NCBI GenBank assembly: GCA_004194705.1
Contig: SADC01000848.1
Span: 186,001-250,000 of the forward strand
Reading direction: 5' to 3'
DNA: 64,000 nucleotides
DNA from: Ditylenchus dipsaci
Taxonomy: Eukaryota > Nematoda > Chromadorea > Rhabditida > Anguinidae
This document shows, piece after piece, positions 21,571 to 31,798 of this stretch. Both the position numbers and the translations under genes were made by a program. Under the pieces are notes generated by a model, which was not told the DNA's origin, did not search any database, and saw only the letters and a list, made by a program, of their open reading frames with translations. How positions within the stretch are numbered: position 1 is the stretch's first letter; every line of letters begins with the position of its first letter.

Positions 21571-23816
21571 ATGGTGCTTTCACGAATGCAAAAAATTATT
21601 TTGATTGGAACTCTTGGGTCTGCTTTCTACTATCGTCGAAGCAGAATTCAGAAGCGTCCAAGCAGCATTGGGTTGATCAATACTTGCTTAAGCGTCCGGT
21701 TTTTGGCACTTTCCATCATGCAATGCGTGACCTCAAGAAGGATCCGGAGAAGTTCTACAATTACTTGCGAATGACTTGAAGAGATTTAATATGCTTCTAG
21801 AAATGGTCAAACCAATGTGAGACATTATTATACCTCATTAGCTGCTATCAGAAAGCGATGTTCTGATTTTAGGATTACAAAGACCTCTATCCGTACTCCA
21901 ATCAGCGCTGAAGAAAGACTTTTTGTTACACTTCGCTACCTGGCACATGGACACAGTTACAGAAGCATGGAAGTAGACCTGAGAATATCAAACAGTACAA
22001 TATGTCTGATTGTGGAAGAAACTTGCTCAGCTATCTACCAAGCTCTCCGCCGCCCTTATCTACAAACGCCAAAGACTCCGAATGAATGGCGTTCGATCGC
22101 TTTCGAATTTCACCGCGAGTACCAAGTTCCGTTTTGTTTGGGTTGAGTTTTTTCTATTCTTATCTTCGTTTTTATAGTATAGCTTATAGGCGCTATTGAT
22201 AGCAAACATGTCTTGATCAAGAAACCTCCAAAGTCTGGTTCGCTGTACTTTAACTACAAGAAAAACTTCTCCATTGTGCTAATGCCAATGGTTGATGCAA
22301 ACTATCGGGTGATTTACGCCGACTTTGATCTCAAGACACAATAATGATGCAGGCATCTTCAATGCTTCTGGTGAGAAAATGGTTGATAAGTGTTCGAAGA
22401 TTTGTTTGTTTTCTAGATTTCCGGGCTGAACTGAATGCTAAGCGTCTAAATCTTCCTCTTCCAAGTTCTCTGCCAGCAATTGACGTTAACACTATAGAAT
22501 GCCCCCCCCCCCCAGCTAGCGAAAATTTACTTTTCCTGAAGGGGAAAGGACCCGTCCCATTTGATTCTCGTGCTCTGAATAGGCACGGAAACACTTTGGT
22601 TTCCGGAAAATCGAAAAAAAAATTTTTTTCGATTCGCCTTGGTCCCCCAGGTGAAAAATTTAAGAAAATTCAAAAAAATATTTTTTTGAATTCCCGCCAA
22701 AGCATTTTTAAAGGGATTTAGGGCTGTATTGGGAGGGGAAGGGAATAAAAGGGGCCACCTTCATGGAAAAATTATGAAAAAGTGAATTCTGGACTACTTC
22801 GGATGTCCTGCCATGTTTTCAACTGGGCCGTGGCAAAAAGAGACTCTATATACATTTTATGGTCAAGAGTATTTCTCGGAATCATGTCTAAGGTAAGTGA
22901 GTGCGCGCATCTCTAACCAACCAAGCCCCCTGGGGCGCAGGGGGCTTGGGGCTTGGAGTTGAGATGCGCACACCCACATACCTTAGACACAAATTACTCG
23001 AAAGTGACTCTGGATGCATGAAAAAGCATGCATACCAGAGTTTATTTATGCGGTAGGCCCCAGTATTCAAAACTATGTTCAACATCTTCTTGTTAATGGG
23101 CTCTGTGTGATTAGTGGCCCTCTTTTGTCCCTTCCCCTCCCAATACAGCCCTAAATCCCTTAAAAAATGTTTTGGCGGGAATTCAAAAAAATATTTTTTT
23201 TGAATTTTCTTAAATTTTTTACCTTGGGGGACCAAGGCAAATCGAAAAAATTTTTTTTTCGATTTTCCGGAAACCAAAGTGTTTCCGTGCCTATTCAGAG
23301 CACGAGAATCAAAATGGACGGGTCCTTCCCCTTCAGGAAAAGTAAATTTTCGCTAGCTGTGGGGGGCATTCTATAGTATAGCCAATTGACACAGTTTATC
23401 CCTATTTCTGGATAGGAGATGGTATATTTCCTCTTCTACTAAACTTGATGAAGCCGATACCAGGTCATGAACTCAGTAGAGATGAGCGGCATTATAACTA
23501 CAGGTAATTTTCACTTTTTATAGGTTTTTAACGAACTGATTAAGGATTTCCGAGCTCGGTCAGTGGTCGAAAACTCCTTTGGCATTCTAGCAATGAAGTT
23601 CGCGTTTTTCTGAAGCCAATTGAAACCTCGGTGGAGACAGCAGTTAAGATCAACAAAGCAGCAGTCGTTTTGCTCAATTTTCTTTTGAAAGAGATGCCAG
23701 GCGTAGGGAATCAAGAGCGACAGCAGATCAAGGGGCTCCGAATGGATTGTGGCGTCAAGTTGATCCAATGTTTGATCATTTGGTGGCAGAGCAAAGCGAA
23801 GAACAAAACCCTGTAG
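21571..23816 (+). pseudogene. PIF/Harbinger-type transposase (HARBI1-like nuclease), interrupted
   Basis: A DDE-type nuclease that cuts transposon ends. Recognisable blocks in order: FGTFHHAMRDLKKD (about 21700); PISAEERLFVTLRYLAHG and TPNEWRSIAFEFHREYQVP (21817-22146); an intron; GAIDSKHVLIKKPPKSGS, holding the first catalytic Asp, and VDANYRVIYADF (22186-22330); the 898-bp insertion K; PYFWIGDGIFPLL and DERHYNYR (23391-23500); a short intron; and VVENSFGILAMKF with the catalytic Glu (about 23560). Helix-rich C-terminal sequence continues to about 23816. Several frame changes and the insertion mean this copy cannot make a full protein as written. Single-base assembly errors may explain some frame changes but not element K. 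Confidence 0.85.
22485..23382. mobile_element. Foldback element K with 8-bp target duplication inside the nuclease gene
   Basis: Direct repeats CAATTGAC at 22477-22484 and 23383-23390 flank it. Inverted arms of about 260 bp: ACTATAGAATGCCCCCC at the left against GGGGGGCATTCTATAGT at the right, then GGAAACACTTTGG and CAATACAGCCCTAAATCCC. An 8-bp duplication fits hAT-type transposition, but no transposase is present. The loop contains a GCGCAGGGGGCTTGG-family hairpin at about 22885-22985. It splits the nuclease between the Ile-Asp and Pro-Tyr-Phe blocks. Confidence 0.85.
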
Positions 23817-23996
23817 CCAAAGTTGTACGAACAAATCTCTTAAACTGGTTCCATTCTCATTGTAAGTTCTGTGGTAAAGAATAAAAAAGGCTACTCTCTT
23901 CAAATTTGTTTTCGTTAAGTTTTCGCTACTCTGCGATATAGTTGTAGTTAATTTGCGTGTTTTCGGGTGGTTGCGGTTGTAACTTTTATGTTTAGA

Positions 23997-24798
23997 ATGA
24001 AAAAGCAAATCAAAAGCGAACCGTTGGAGGAGCAAAAAGGCAGCTCAGGAATCGAGATCTTGCTCTGATCGACTTTGTGCGCGACAATCCGTTACTCTAT
24101 GATCTCTCGCATCACAAATACAAAGATCCAAAGGAAAAAGGGCGAACGTGGGAGAAGATTCTAGATTATCCAGGTAAAACCCTTAATATTCTCTCTGTTT
24201 TTAGTTCTCATGCTTTTTTAGGTGGAAAGGCAGCTGCTCAACGTCGATTTGCAGCATTAAGAAGCCGGTTCGTTGAAGAGAAGCGAAAATACGTGCCCAG
24301 TGGAAGTGATATCCAAGAAGAACAGCAATGGGAATATTTCAACGAGATGCAGTTTTTAACGCCATTCACGGAAGACCCAATGTAAGTAAAATTAATGAAA
24401 TATATTCAAAAATAATAAGTCCTTCGTAGGCGAGAGTCATCGTTCCGGCAGAAGAGGTCATTGATGTGGTCGATGAGGATGCGGAGCTCTATGCCAATCT
24501 CGTCAATTCTCCGTCTGCCGTTCCAAAGAGACGCAAGATATCAGGCAATGCTGAGCGTGAATTATCGGATGAAAGATTCCTTTCTGGTCTCGGAGAAATT
24601 GTCACAAGCGCTCTGGGATCAAGCAGCAAAGAAAGTGAGGAGCAACAATTTGGGCGCTTTGTGGGCACCACTCTCAGCAAGTTGTACAACGAAGATGTGA
24701 AAGATGAAGCGATTTTGGCCATTCAACAAGTTCTTCAGAAGGCAAAGAAGAAGGTTCGCAAAAATGTGAGCAGTAATTTTGATGAGTACAAATTTTAG
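23997..24798 (+). CDS. MADF-domain protein of element C
   Basis: MADF domains are Myb/SANT-like DNA-binding domains; Harbinger elements commonly encode such a partner beside the nuclease. The start follows a TTTAG acceptor and reads KKQIKSEPLEEQK. A one-base shift at the A-run 24034-24038 then leads into LIDFVRDNPLLYDLSHHKYK and TWEKILDYPG (exon to 24173). Exon 24222-24381 completes the domain (QRRFAALRSRFVEEKRKY, QWEYFNEMQFL). Exon 24430-24798 gives an acidic linker, PKRRKISG and a C-terminal FGRFVGTTLSKLYNEDVKDE stretch that resembles a BESS-type interaction motif. The second junction is also off by one base. The same-strand arrangement after the nuclease supports an autonomous ancestor. 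Confidence 0.8.
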
Positions 24799-25710
24799 TT
24801 TTGCTGTGCTGAGTGTTAATACCGTATAACCTCTATTAAACGGGCACCCCTACAGTTAACGTTTTTAAATTTGCTTTGCTCTTTTAACCCTAATATTGTT
24901 AATTGTCCCTCTTTTAGGACTTGTATCGAATTGTCCCTTTTAATGACTGGTATCGAATTGTCTTTTTAAAGGACTTGTATCGAATTGTCCCTTGTATCGA
25001 ATCGGTCGTTGTATCGAATCGACCGGCTCCGATCTGATAAGACCTTTCTCAATTAGAATTTTGTCAGCTTTCTAACGCACTTTACAGAATTCCGAAAAGA
25101 CAAGTTCTTTCATGTCTACGACCACTGTTAAAAATGTCAGTTTGCTAAACTGAAATGTCAGTGTCAATGTCAGTGTCCCTGTTAGTGTGAATTATGAAAA
25201 CACTGGTCCAGACTAACAAGCGAACCACATAGTGATCGTGAGATATTAAAAAACCTTGTATACCATTCGATAGCTCTGTGAAAATTCTTATTGGAACTAG
25301 ATATCCGATTTTATTGGGGGTTTTAAATTGCATTTAAAAGTTGAGTAGAATTAATATATCTTTTGAGATGACACAGTCAAACATGTGACTTGACGTAAAA
25401 GCGCAAGTGGGGTGTTGATGACGGTAGGGTCGCTATTATTTGAAAAAGTGTGAGCTATTATAAATTCATAAGGAGCGGCACTAAGTTGACGTTAAATTAA
25501 GTGTTTGATTAGCCTAAATAAAAGCTAAAAGCGACCAAATTGTCCATAGCCTGGGTGTCGTTTAGCATAGGGTGACAAAATAAAATCGGGTTGACTGTAG
25601 CACTAAGCCTACTTTTAAGTTGCCGTTGTTTTTTAAATTGTGTGAAAAAATTGTGAAAAATTAAATTGTTTTTAAATTTGAGTATTCAACTTTTATGGGT
25701 TGATATTAGA

Positions 25711-25976
25711 GTAGTTCACGGTCGGTTAACCGACCGACCGGGTATTTGGCCAAAAAAACCGACCGAAAAACCGGGTACAAAAAAACCGGGAAAACCGAAA
25801 ACCGGGTACAGCAAAATTTCGGTTAATTTACGACAAAAAAAACCGAAAACCGGGTACAAGCCGGTTAACCGACCGAAAAAAAAACTGAAAAACCGTAACC
25901 GAAACCGGGTAGCCAAAATCCCGGTTAACCGAAAACCGGGTGAGGCCCAATTAACCGACCGTGAACTACTCTAGTT
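25711..25976. mobile_element. Foldback made of ACCGGGTA / ACCGAAAACCGGG repeats
   Basis: Ends TAGAGTAGTTCACGGTCGG and CCGACCGTGAACTACTCTA are inverse. The interior is a run of ACCGAAAACCGGGTA-like words separated by A-runs. Similar in style to the GGTTCCGG foldbacks at 57967-58362 and 60893-61290. Confidence 0.7.
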
Positions 25977-26339
25977 GATATCTATGTTGTATTTGGACTA
26001 TGTTTGTCCGTCCGTCCGTCACGTTTCGATTAATTAGTTTTTTGGGATATTTTTTGATACTAATTCAGAAATAACTCAACCTTAAGTTGTAGGAAAACTC
26101 CTTAGCTTCATTTTGAGCTATTTAACGGACGAGTTAAAAAATTCTTCAGCGACGAGTATCGATTTTTAGCCCTAAGGGTTGTACGTTTCATGCGAAAATT
26201 TTACTTTTGGGCACTTTCTTGAATTTTTTTTTGAATCTGTTGCGACCAAGTAACGAGAAACTCAACGTTAAGTTGTGAAGCAACTTCTTAGCTTTATTTT
26301 TATATATTCAATGCCTTTATTCATGGCTTCTTCTAAGAC

Positions 26340-26610
26340 GAGTATCGCTTTTAAGGGAAGGCAGATGGCCAGGTAGGATAGATAGGTGGCCAGGTGGGGC
26401 AGGTGGGTGCCCAGGTACGGTAGGTAGGTGGACAAGTAAGTGTAATAACGTAAAAAGTAGGAATAAGGTAGGTGGCCAGGTGGGGTGGTAGATGGCAGGA
26501 TAAAGTAGGGAGGTGACCAGGTAGGATATAAGTAGTTGGTCAGGTGGGGTTGTCAGGTGACCAGGTATTGTCAGTAGGTGCCCATGTAGAAAGGGTAGGT
26601 GGCCAGGCAT
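26340..26610. repeat. G-rich minisatellite, GGTAGGTGGCCAGGT
   Basis: About ten imperfect units of 20-30 bases built on GGTAGGTGGCCAGGTGGGG. GG and GGG runs are frequent on the plus strand. The complementary strand is open for over 120 codons, but as a Pro/Leu/His repeat, which I do not take as a gene. Confidence 0.7.
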
Positions 26611-27109
26611 AGATCGCTCAGAGGCTGCTGAGAGAAGGTACCGATAACCGAAAAGAAGCGTAAGCTTTTTCGCAGTTATGATTGACGTTTTTACCAGGCG
26701 CATGTAAGGCGCCAGCCCATCTTGTAAGTATAATATAATGTAAAAGTTGGATATTCGAAGAATTTATGAAACATCGGCAACTCAAAAGTAGGCTAAAAAC
26801 CATGATACTCGTGGTTGGAGAGTTTGTATCTTCTCACAGAGCACAAATACGCCTCAAAGTTACAAACGGTAATACGAGTCTTAAGTAGTCGATATACCTA
26901 CCCTATTGTAATGGCTGTAACCATAGTCGGGGTCAACTTTTAGGGTCAACTTTTTCTTAAATTCAAAAAATGTCAATATTTTTCTTAATATTTTTTTTTT
27001 TCGATATTTATGACCCTAGAGCAACTTTTTAAGCTCTACACGAAAAAATTGGCAGTTTTTCCGACTGATTTAAAAAAATCCGACGCAGAAATATCGGTGA
27101 GTAAAAAAA

Positions 27110-28460
27110 GTTGAGGGGTCAACTAGGGTCAACTTAGGGTCAACTTCTGCTAAAATTTGTGGAGACAGGATTTTGAATTTCTGTTAAAACCATTTTGTAG
27201 AGCTTAAAAAGTTGAGTGGGGGTCAGATTTGGCACTTTCCCATTCAAAATTGATATTTTAGCAATTTTGACAAAAGTTGACCCAAAGAGTTTAGATCTGT
27301 AGAAAGAGTGGAGAAAGGATTGTTGATCATTGATATCTGATAAATTTACTCATCGATTAATGAAATTTTGACATAATGTTGTAAAAAAAAGCAAAAAGGT
27401 GTCAGAAAAAAGCTTCGTCCTTCAAATTTTCGTTAAGGCGGAAGGAAAGAACTTGAGAGTATGTCACTGTTGATGTCTTCTTAATTTATCACTTTTTGTG
27501 AGGGTTTTGAGGGGTGGTAATTAATCCTGACCCCAAATATCTGGAAAATGTCCCAAATTGCTGAAAAATATCCCATATGTGAAATGTCCCCAATCTCTGA
27601 AAAATGTCCCCGAATATTCTGAAACTAGGGTCTGCAGGCGCCTATCGGCGCCTATCCGTTCGGGAACATCGGTAGTTCAAGCACTATTCCTGTGGTTCGG
27701 GAACATTAGTGGTTCATTTACAATAATAGTTCGGGCAGATTTATCTTTTGAGTGCGTTAATGGTTAGGCTAGATCATCCACCCTACCTGTTAACCCACCT
27801 ACTCTACTCGCCTACCCTCGCCTAGGCTCGCCTATTTTCACTTATTTTTCCTATCCTCGCCTATCCTCGCTTATCCTCGCCTACACTTGCCTATCCTCAC
27901 CTATCCTCGCCTATCTCGCCAACCCTCGCCTGTTTAGCCTACTATGACGTACACCTGACCTGGTCCCCAGGGTGTACGTTATATCAAAGTTAGATTGTAG
28001 AGATTCCACCTGAGCACTTAACTACCCTATCTGGCTACCTATTCACCCTAAGTGGTCATTTACCCACCCTACCTGGCAGAAAAGTGGGCTTGAACACAAA
28101 AGTACACCTTAAATCCAGGCAAAAATCCACCGTCACCAAATTTGAGGGCAAGGAAAACTTTTTTAGAAGCCATTTCAATTATACGTGTTTGTGCTCAAAA
28201 GAAAGCTAAGATGTTGAACTTGAGGGTTTTGGAAAGATATACGACATTAGTTCGCAAAAGTTTCAGAAAATTAGCCTCGAACCCAAACATCCACCAAAAA
28301 TCCAGGCCAAAATCCACCATCACCAATTTGGAGGGCAAGGAAAATTTTTTTAGAAGCATTTTTAATTTTACGTATTTGTGCTTAAAAGAAAGCCAAGTTG
28401 TTGAACTTGAGGGTTCCAGAAAAATATCAAAGATCAAGTTGAAAAAAGTGGGCAAAAATC
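27110..28460. repeat. Composite repeat, copy 2 of the 9.9-11.2 kb block
   Basis: Nearly base-for-base the same as 9876-11215. It carries the GGGTCAACTAGGGTCAAC start, the TCGCCTA minisatellite (27805-27935) and two 183-bp units with ATCCACCAAAAATCCAGG. Most differences are single bases in homopolymers, such as GTCCCC against GTCCC. Confidence 0.85.
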
Positions 28461-28554
28461 AGTCTTGAAACACCTCAAATTCAGAAAAAGTGTGACGGAC
28501 GGACAAAAGAAGAGCATCTAATGCATTTTTGATCAAGAGTCTTGCTCGGAATTA

Positions 28555-28682
28555 TGTCTAAGGTATGTGGTTGTGCGCATCTCAACCCTAAGCCCCTGCG
28601 ACCTCTTCAGGGGCGCAGGGGGCTTGGTTGCTTGGGGTTGAGATGCGCACAACCACATACCTTAGACATAATTCCGAGCAAG
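28555..28682. repeat. Long-hairpin repeat, GCGCAGGGGGCTTGG family
   Basis: A near-perfect hairpin: ATTATGTCTAAGGTATGTGG at the left pairs with CCACATACCTTAGACATAAT at the right. Confidence 0.75.
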
Positions 28683-29086
28683 ACTCTTGATCAAAAATGC
28701 ATTTAGATGCTCTTTTTGCCCAGCTCCAGTGACCAAAACATGGTAAAACCGTCAAATGGTCGAAATTTAAAAATGCCCAAAACTCAATTTCGGTGCGTGA
28801 ACGTTTCAGCACTTTTTTTCATTTGAAAAAAAAAGTGCTGAAACGTCCCTTTACCCAATTTTTTATTGACCAGAATTCAAAAATAATGTCTTTTTTGAAT
28901 TCCTGAGGTGATTTTAGGTCGGTATAGGTGTTTGGAAACAAAAAACAAAAAGCCTTTGTCTTTGTTCTCCGTACTAATCAAATTTTATTCTGCTATCACG
29001 ATTTTTAACAACGGAATTAAAGGGGTACGCGACAATTCATCCCAGGACAATTTATCCCCAGGGACAATTCATCCCCAGAACAAATA

Positions 29087-29487
29087 CAGTCGAACCTCCC
29101 AATAACGATCACCGAAAAAACTTTTGGTTGGTTTATATTAACTGAAATCTCGAATAACGACCACTCCCATTAACGATCACCTCTCAATAACGGCCGGTAA
29201 ACCAAGGCTGAAAAAAAGGAACAAACAGAGAAGATACCTGAGGCCAGCGCAAAGGAAGACAGCATCACTAAGAAGAGAGCCAGAATTTTTAAACCAAGGG
29301 CTTGGCATAATCCAACCGAATTAATACTTTTCACTTGTTCTACCAAAATTTAGCTTTCCCGAATGATTTCTCTAGATCCAACTTTATTTCGTTGATTTTC
29401 CGCAACAGTTCTTGCCCATCTTCGTTGTCTTCCAAATGATCGAATAAGGCCGGTCCCTAGGGTGATCGTTATTGGGAGGTTCGACTG
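29087..29487. mobile_element. TA-flanked element with CAGTCGAACCTCCCAATAACG ends
   Basis: TA on both sides. The left end CAGTCGAACCTCCCAATAAC is the inverse of GTTATTGGGAGGTTCGACTG at the right. It is inserted just inside the left array of element D and carries the coding remnant described next. Confidence 0.75.
29340..29455 (-). pseudogene. Remnant of a transposase C-terminus inside the nested TA element
   Basis: On the minus strand about 37 codons read ALFDHLEDNEDGQELLRK, then a Lys/Glu-rich helix to TAG at 29340-29342. The composition is protein-like. Its place inside an element with pogo/Tigger-like ends suggests the end of that transposase, but no catalytic motif is present. Confidence 0.35.
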
Positions 29488-31394
29488 TACGGACACAATA
29501 TCCTCGCGCCGCAATATCCCCACGGCCACAGTTGATTTGTTGTACCCAGGTTGGAGAACTCAGGTAGTCTAGTGGTACCTGGGTAGTAATATTTTCGTCT
29601 TGTAATGAACTTTCAAAATTTTAAATGTTGTTTTATGATCCAACTCCAGTTTTACCGGAGTTGGTTTACTGGATAGTCCATGCACCAACTAAAGCAAGTG
29701 GTCGTCCACTTGGATCAAATTTTTTTTCACGTTTTTCATGTTTCAAAACTTATTTTCTGGACTAATTCGGGCATGCTGAAGATGGTTTTATAATAGTGAA
29801 ACCAGGTTTTGTATGGTATTCTTCAGTATTGTAGGATGATTGATTTCGCCAAAACTTAATTTCAACAAAACTCAAGAAACACCCTACAAAACGGCGTTTT
29901 ACCATCATCAAACCATCTCCAGCATGATCGAATTAGTCCTGAAAACAGGTTTTGGAACCTGAAAAAGTAAAAAATTGAATTTTTTAGATCCAAGTGGAAG
30001 ACCACTTGGTTTAGTTGGTTCAGACTAAAAAATTTAAATCCTCGCAAAATTTTCACTGGAAGTGAGAGTGAAGTAAGACTGATAAGATTTTTTTTCTTAT
30101 TCGGTACACACTGAGAGTGAGAGCGCAAGTTAAAGTGAGAGTGAAAGGAAAATCTGCTAATTGGATACGGGGTTTGAATACCTATAGCTAGTCAGTGCCT
30201 TGGTACTATCACCTGAGTACCACTTTATTGGTGCCGCCGCCTTCATACTATTATCTGCACCCCCATGGTGTACGAAAGTGCTTCAGAACCGGGTTAAATG
30301 AAAACGGGAGAAAAAGTTTTTGCTAAGTTTTTGCCTAAAAAACTTGATATCATCGTTCTGGGGATGAATTGTCCCGGGGATGAATTGTCCTGGGGATGAA
30401 TTGTCCTGGGGATGAATTGTCCCTGGGGATGAATTGTCCCGGGGATGAATTGTCCTGGGGATGAATTGTCCGTGTCCCGAATTGAAGATAGTCAGGTTCA
30501 CTGATTGAAAAAGCACTGACCGATTCCGCAGTGACATTACCAACTGAGGGTAGCGCCCACTTCGATTTGAAAGGTGTCTCGGATCGATTAAGTGGACAGG
30601 CAAGAAGACGATATAAACGGCTATGTGAGCGACAAATTACTACACTTTAAAAATGATGGGCTTAATATTGTTAACGGAACATCAAAACTTGTCAATTAAT
30701 ATTCAAAAATTTTATGTTGTTATGAATAAAATTTATTTGCCTCACCAAAATTTGGCGAAAAATTTGTTAGAGGCTTTGGCAAGGACCTATTGAAGAATAA
30801 GACCCCATGCTCCAATAACGCCTCATTCTCTAATAAGGCCCACGCTGGAGTGAGGTTGAAAAATAAGGCCTCATGGGGCCTTATTAGAGGAAATACGGTA
30901 AGTGTTATTTGAAAAATTTTCTCTTGCAATAACAATATTAAATTCAATTTTTAACTATAAATTACACCTTTACATCGCTTTTTACACGTGTGTAACTAGT
31001 CATTCTTAATGATAAAGATCGAAACCGTGTCACAAAAAAGTGTAAAGATCGTGTATAAAAATTGGGTATATAAACTTGAGCGCCGCCTCCGCCGCTGGTG
31101 TTTTCAAAATTTCGCCGCCTCCGCAGGTGGAGCGCCGCCCGCCGAAAAATCGCTAAAAAAAATAGCCAAATCGCTAATTTTCCCCGGCGGGCTGCCGGCC
31201 GCCGCGCAAGTATGTTTGTGTCTTTATTCTAAGGTTGTATAATTCTCCGGAAAAAATAAAAATCGGAGAATTCTCCGAGAATTCTCTCGAGTATATGGTG
31301 GATTTAATAAGGAAAAACTGGAAATTCCGGAGAATTGTACAACCCTACTTTATTCCAATTAAGTTCTGTTGAAGTTCTGTAGCTTGTCTGTTAA

Positions 31395-31587
31395 AGGAAC
31401 ATAGCCGTCGGCGACAACGAAAATTTCAAATGTTTGAATTCGCGCGGGACAGTTCTTTTTCGTCTTTCTTTGTACTCTTTTGAGTCATTCGAAGCAAGCC
31501 AAAAGAGTACAGGGGGAGACGAAAGAGAACTGTCACGCGCGAATTCAAACATTTGAAATTTTCGTTGTCGACGACGGCTATGGTCCT
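31395..31587. mobile_element. TTAA-flanked foldback MITE (ATAGCCGTCG type)
   Basis: TTAA at 31391-31394 and 31588-31591. A hairpin with ends AGGAACATAGCCGTCGGCG and GACGGCTATGGTCCT, closely related to 13663-13837. Confidence 0.8.
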
Positions 31588-31798
31588 TTAAAATCGAATT
31601 ATAGGCCTTGTTTTGTTATAAACCAAGCTGAAAAATCCGTACAGAAGTTCAACGATTAGGAAAAAAATTTTGAATTCCCGGGCACCACCTCTTATTAGCG
31701 GGGGCATGCCCCTTTAAAGAGTTGTTTGTACAATAAGTCTTATTTTCTGCAATAACATGCAACAATAAATTAAGAAAATCAAAGGGACATAAAAATAA

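Larger units (their letters stand above)
21114..25031 (+). mobile_element. Array transposon C: Harbinger-type genes between GACAATTCGATACAA arrays
   Basis: Flanked by an exact 9-bp direct repeat ATCTGATAA (21105-21113 and 25032-25040). The left end starts CGGTACGTGACAATTCGAT and has four copies of GACA(A/G)TTCGATAC within 100 bases; the right end has several inverted copies (TTGTATCGAATTGTCC, 24915-25020). It encodes a PIF/Harbinger-type nuclease and a MADF-domain protein. It is inserted in the right arm of foldback J and is itself interrupted by element K. Known Harbinger elements make 3-bp duplications, so the 9-bp repeat is unexpected. Confidence 0.75.
20384..25213. mobile_element. Foldback element J, split by two later insertions
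   Basis: Left arm 20384-20550 (GTCCAGACCAGTGTTTTCAT to GAGAAAGGTGTTATCA) is the inverse of 25032-25213 (ATCTGATAAGACCTTTCTC to ACTGGTCCAGAC). The inner halves 20931-21113 continue both arms (GATCCGCC against GGCGGGTTGATAA, with TGTCAGTTTAGC in the centre). The left arm is broken by element B and the right arm by element C. Removing both restores a continuous hairpin, so J is the oldest layer. Confidence 0.75.
29023..30478. mobile_element. Array transposon D: GGGACAATTCATCCCC repeats
   Basis: The left end GGGTACGCGACAATTCATCC has three array copies (29032-29080). The right end has seven inverted copies of GGGGATGAATTGTCC (30360-30470) and ends GGACACGGACAATTC when read inward. Flanks GAATTAAAG (29014-29022) and GAATTGAAG (30479-30487) match at eight of nine positions. 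A TA-flanked MITE is nested at 29087-29487. No gene of its own is seen. Confidence 0.75.

Noticed and set aside
26317..26703. A 128-codon minus-strand frame rich in Leu, Pro and His.
   Set aside because: It is the complement of the G-rich minisatellite and follows its repeat unit.
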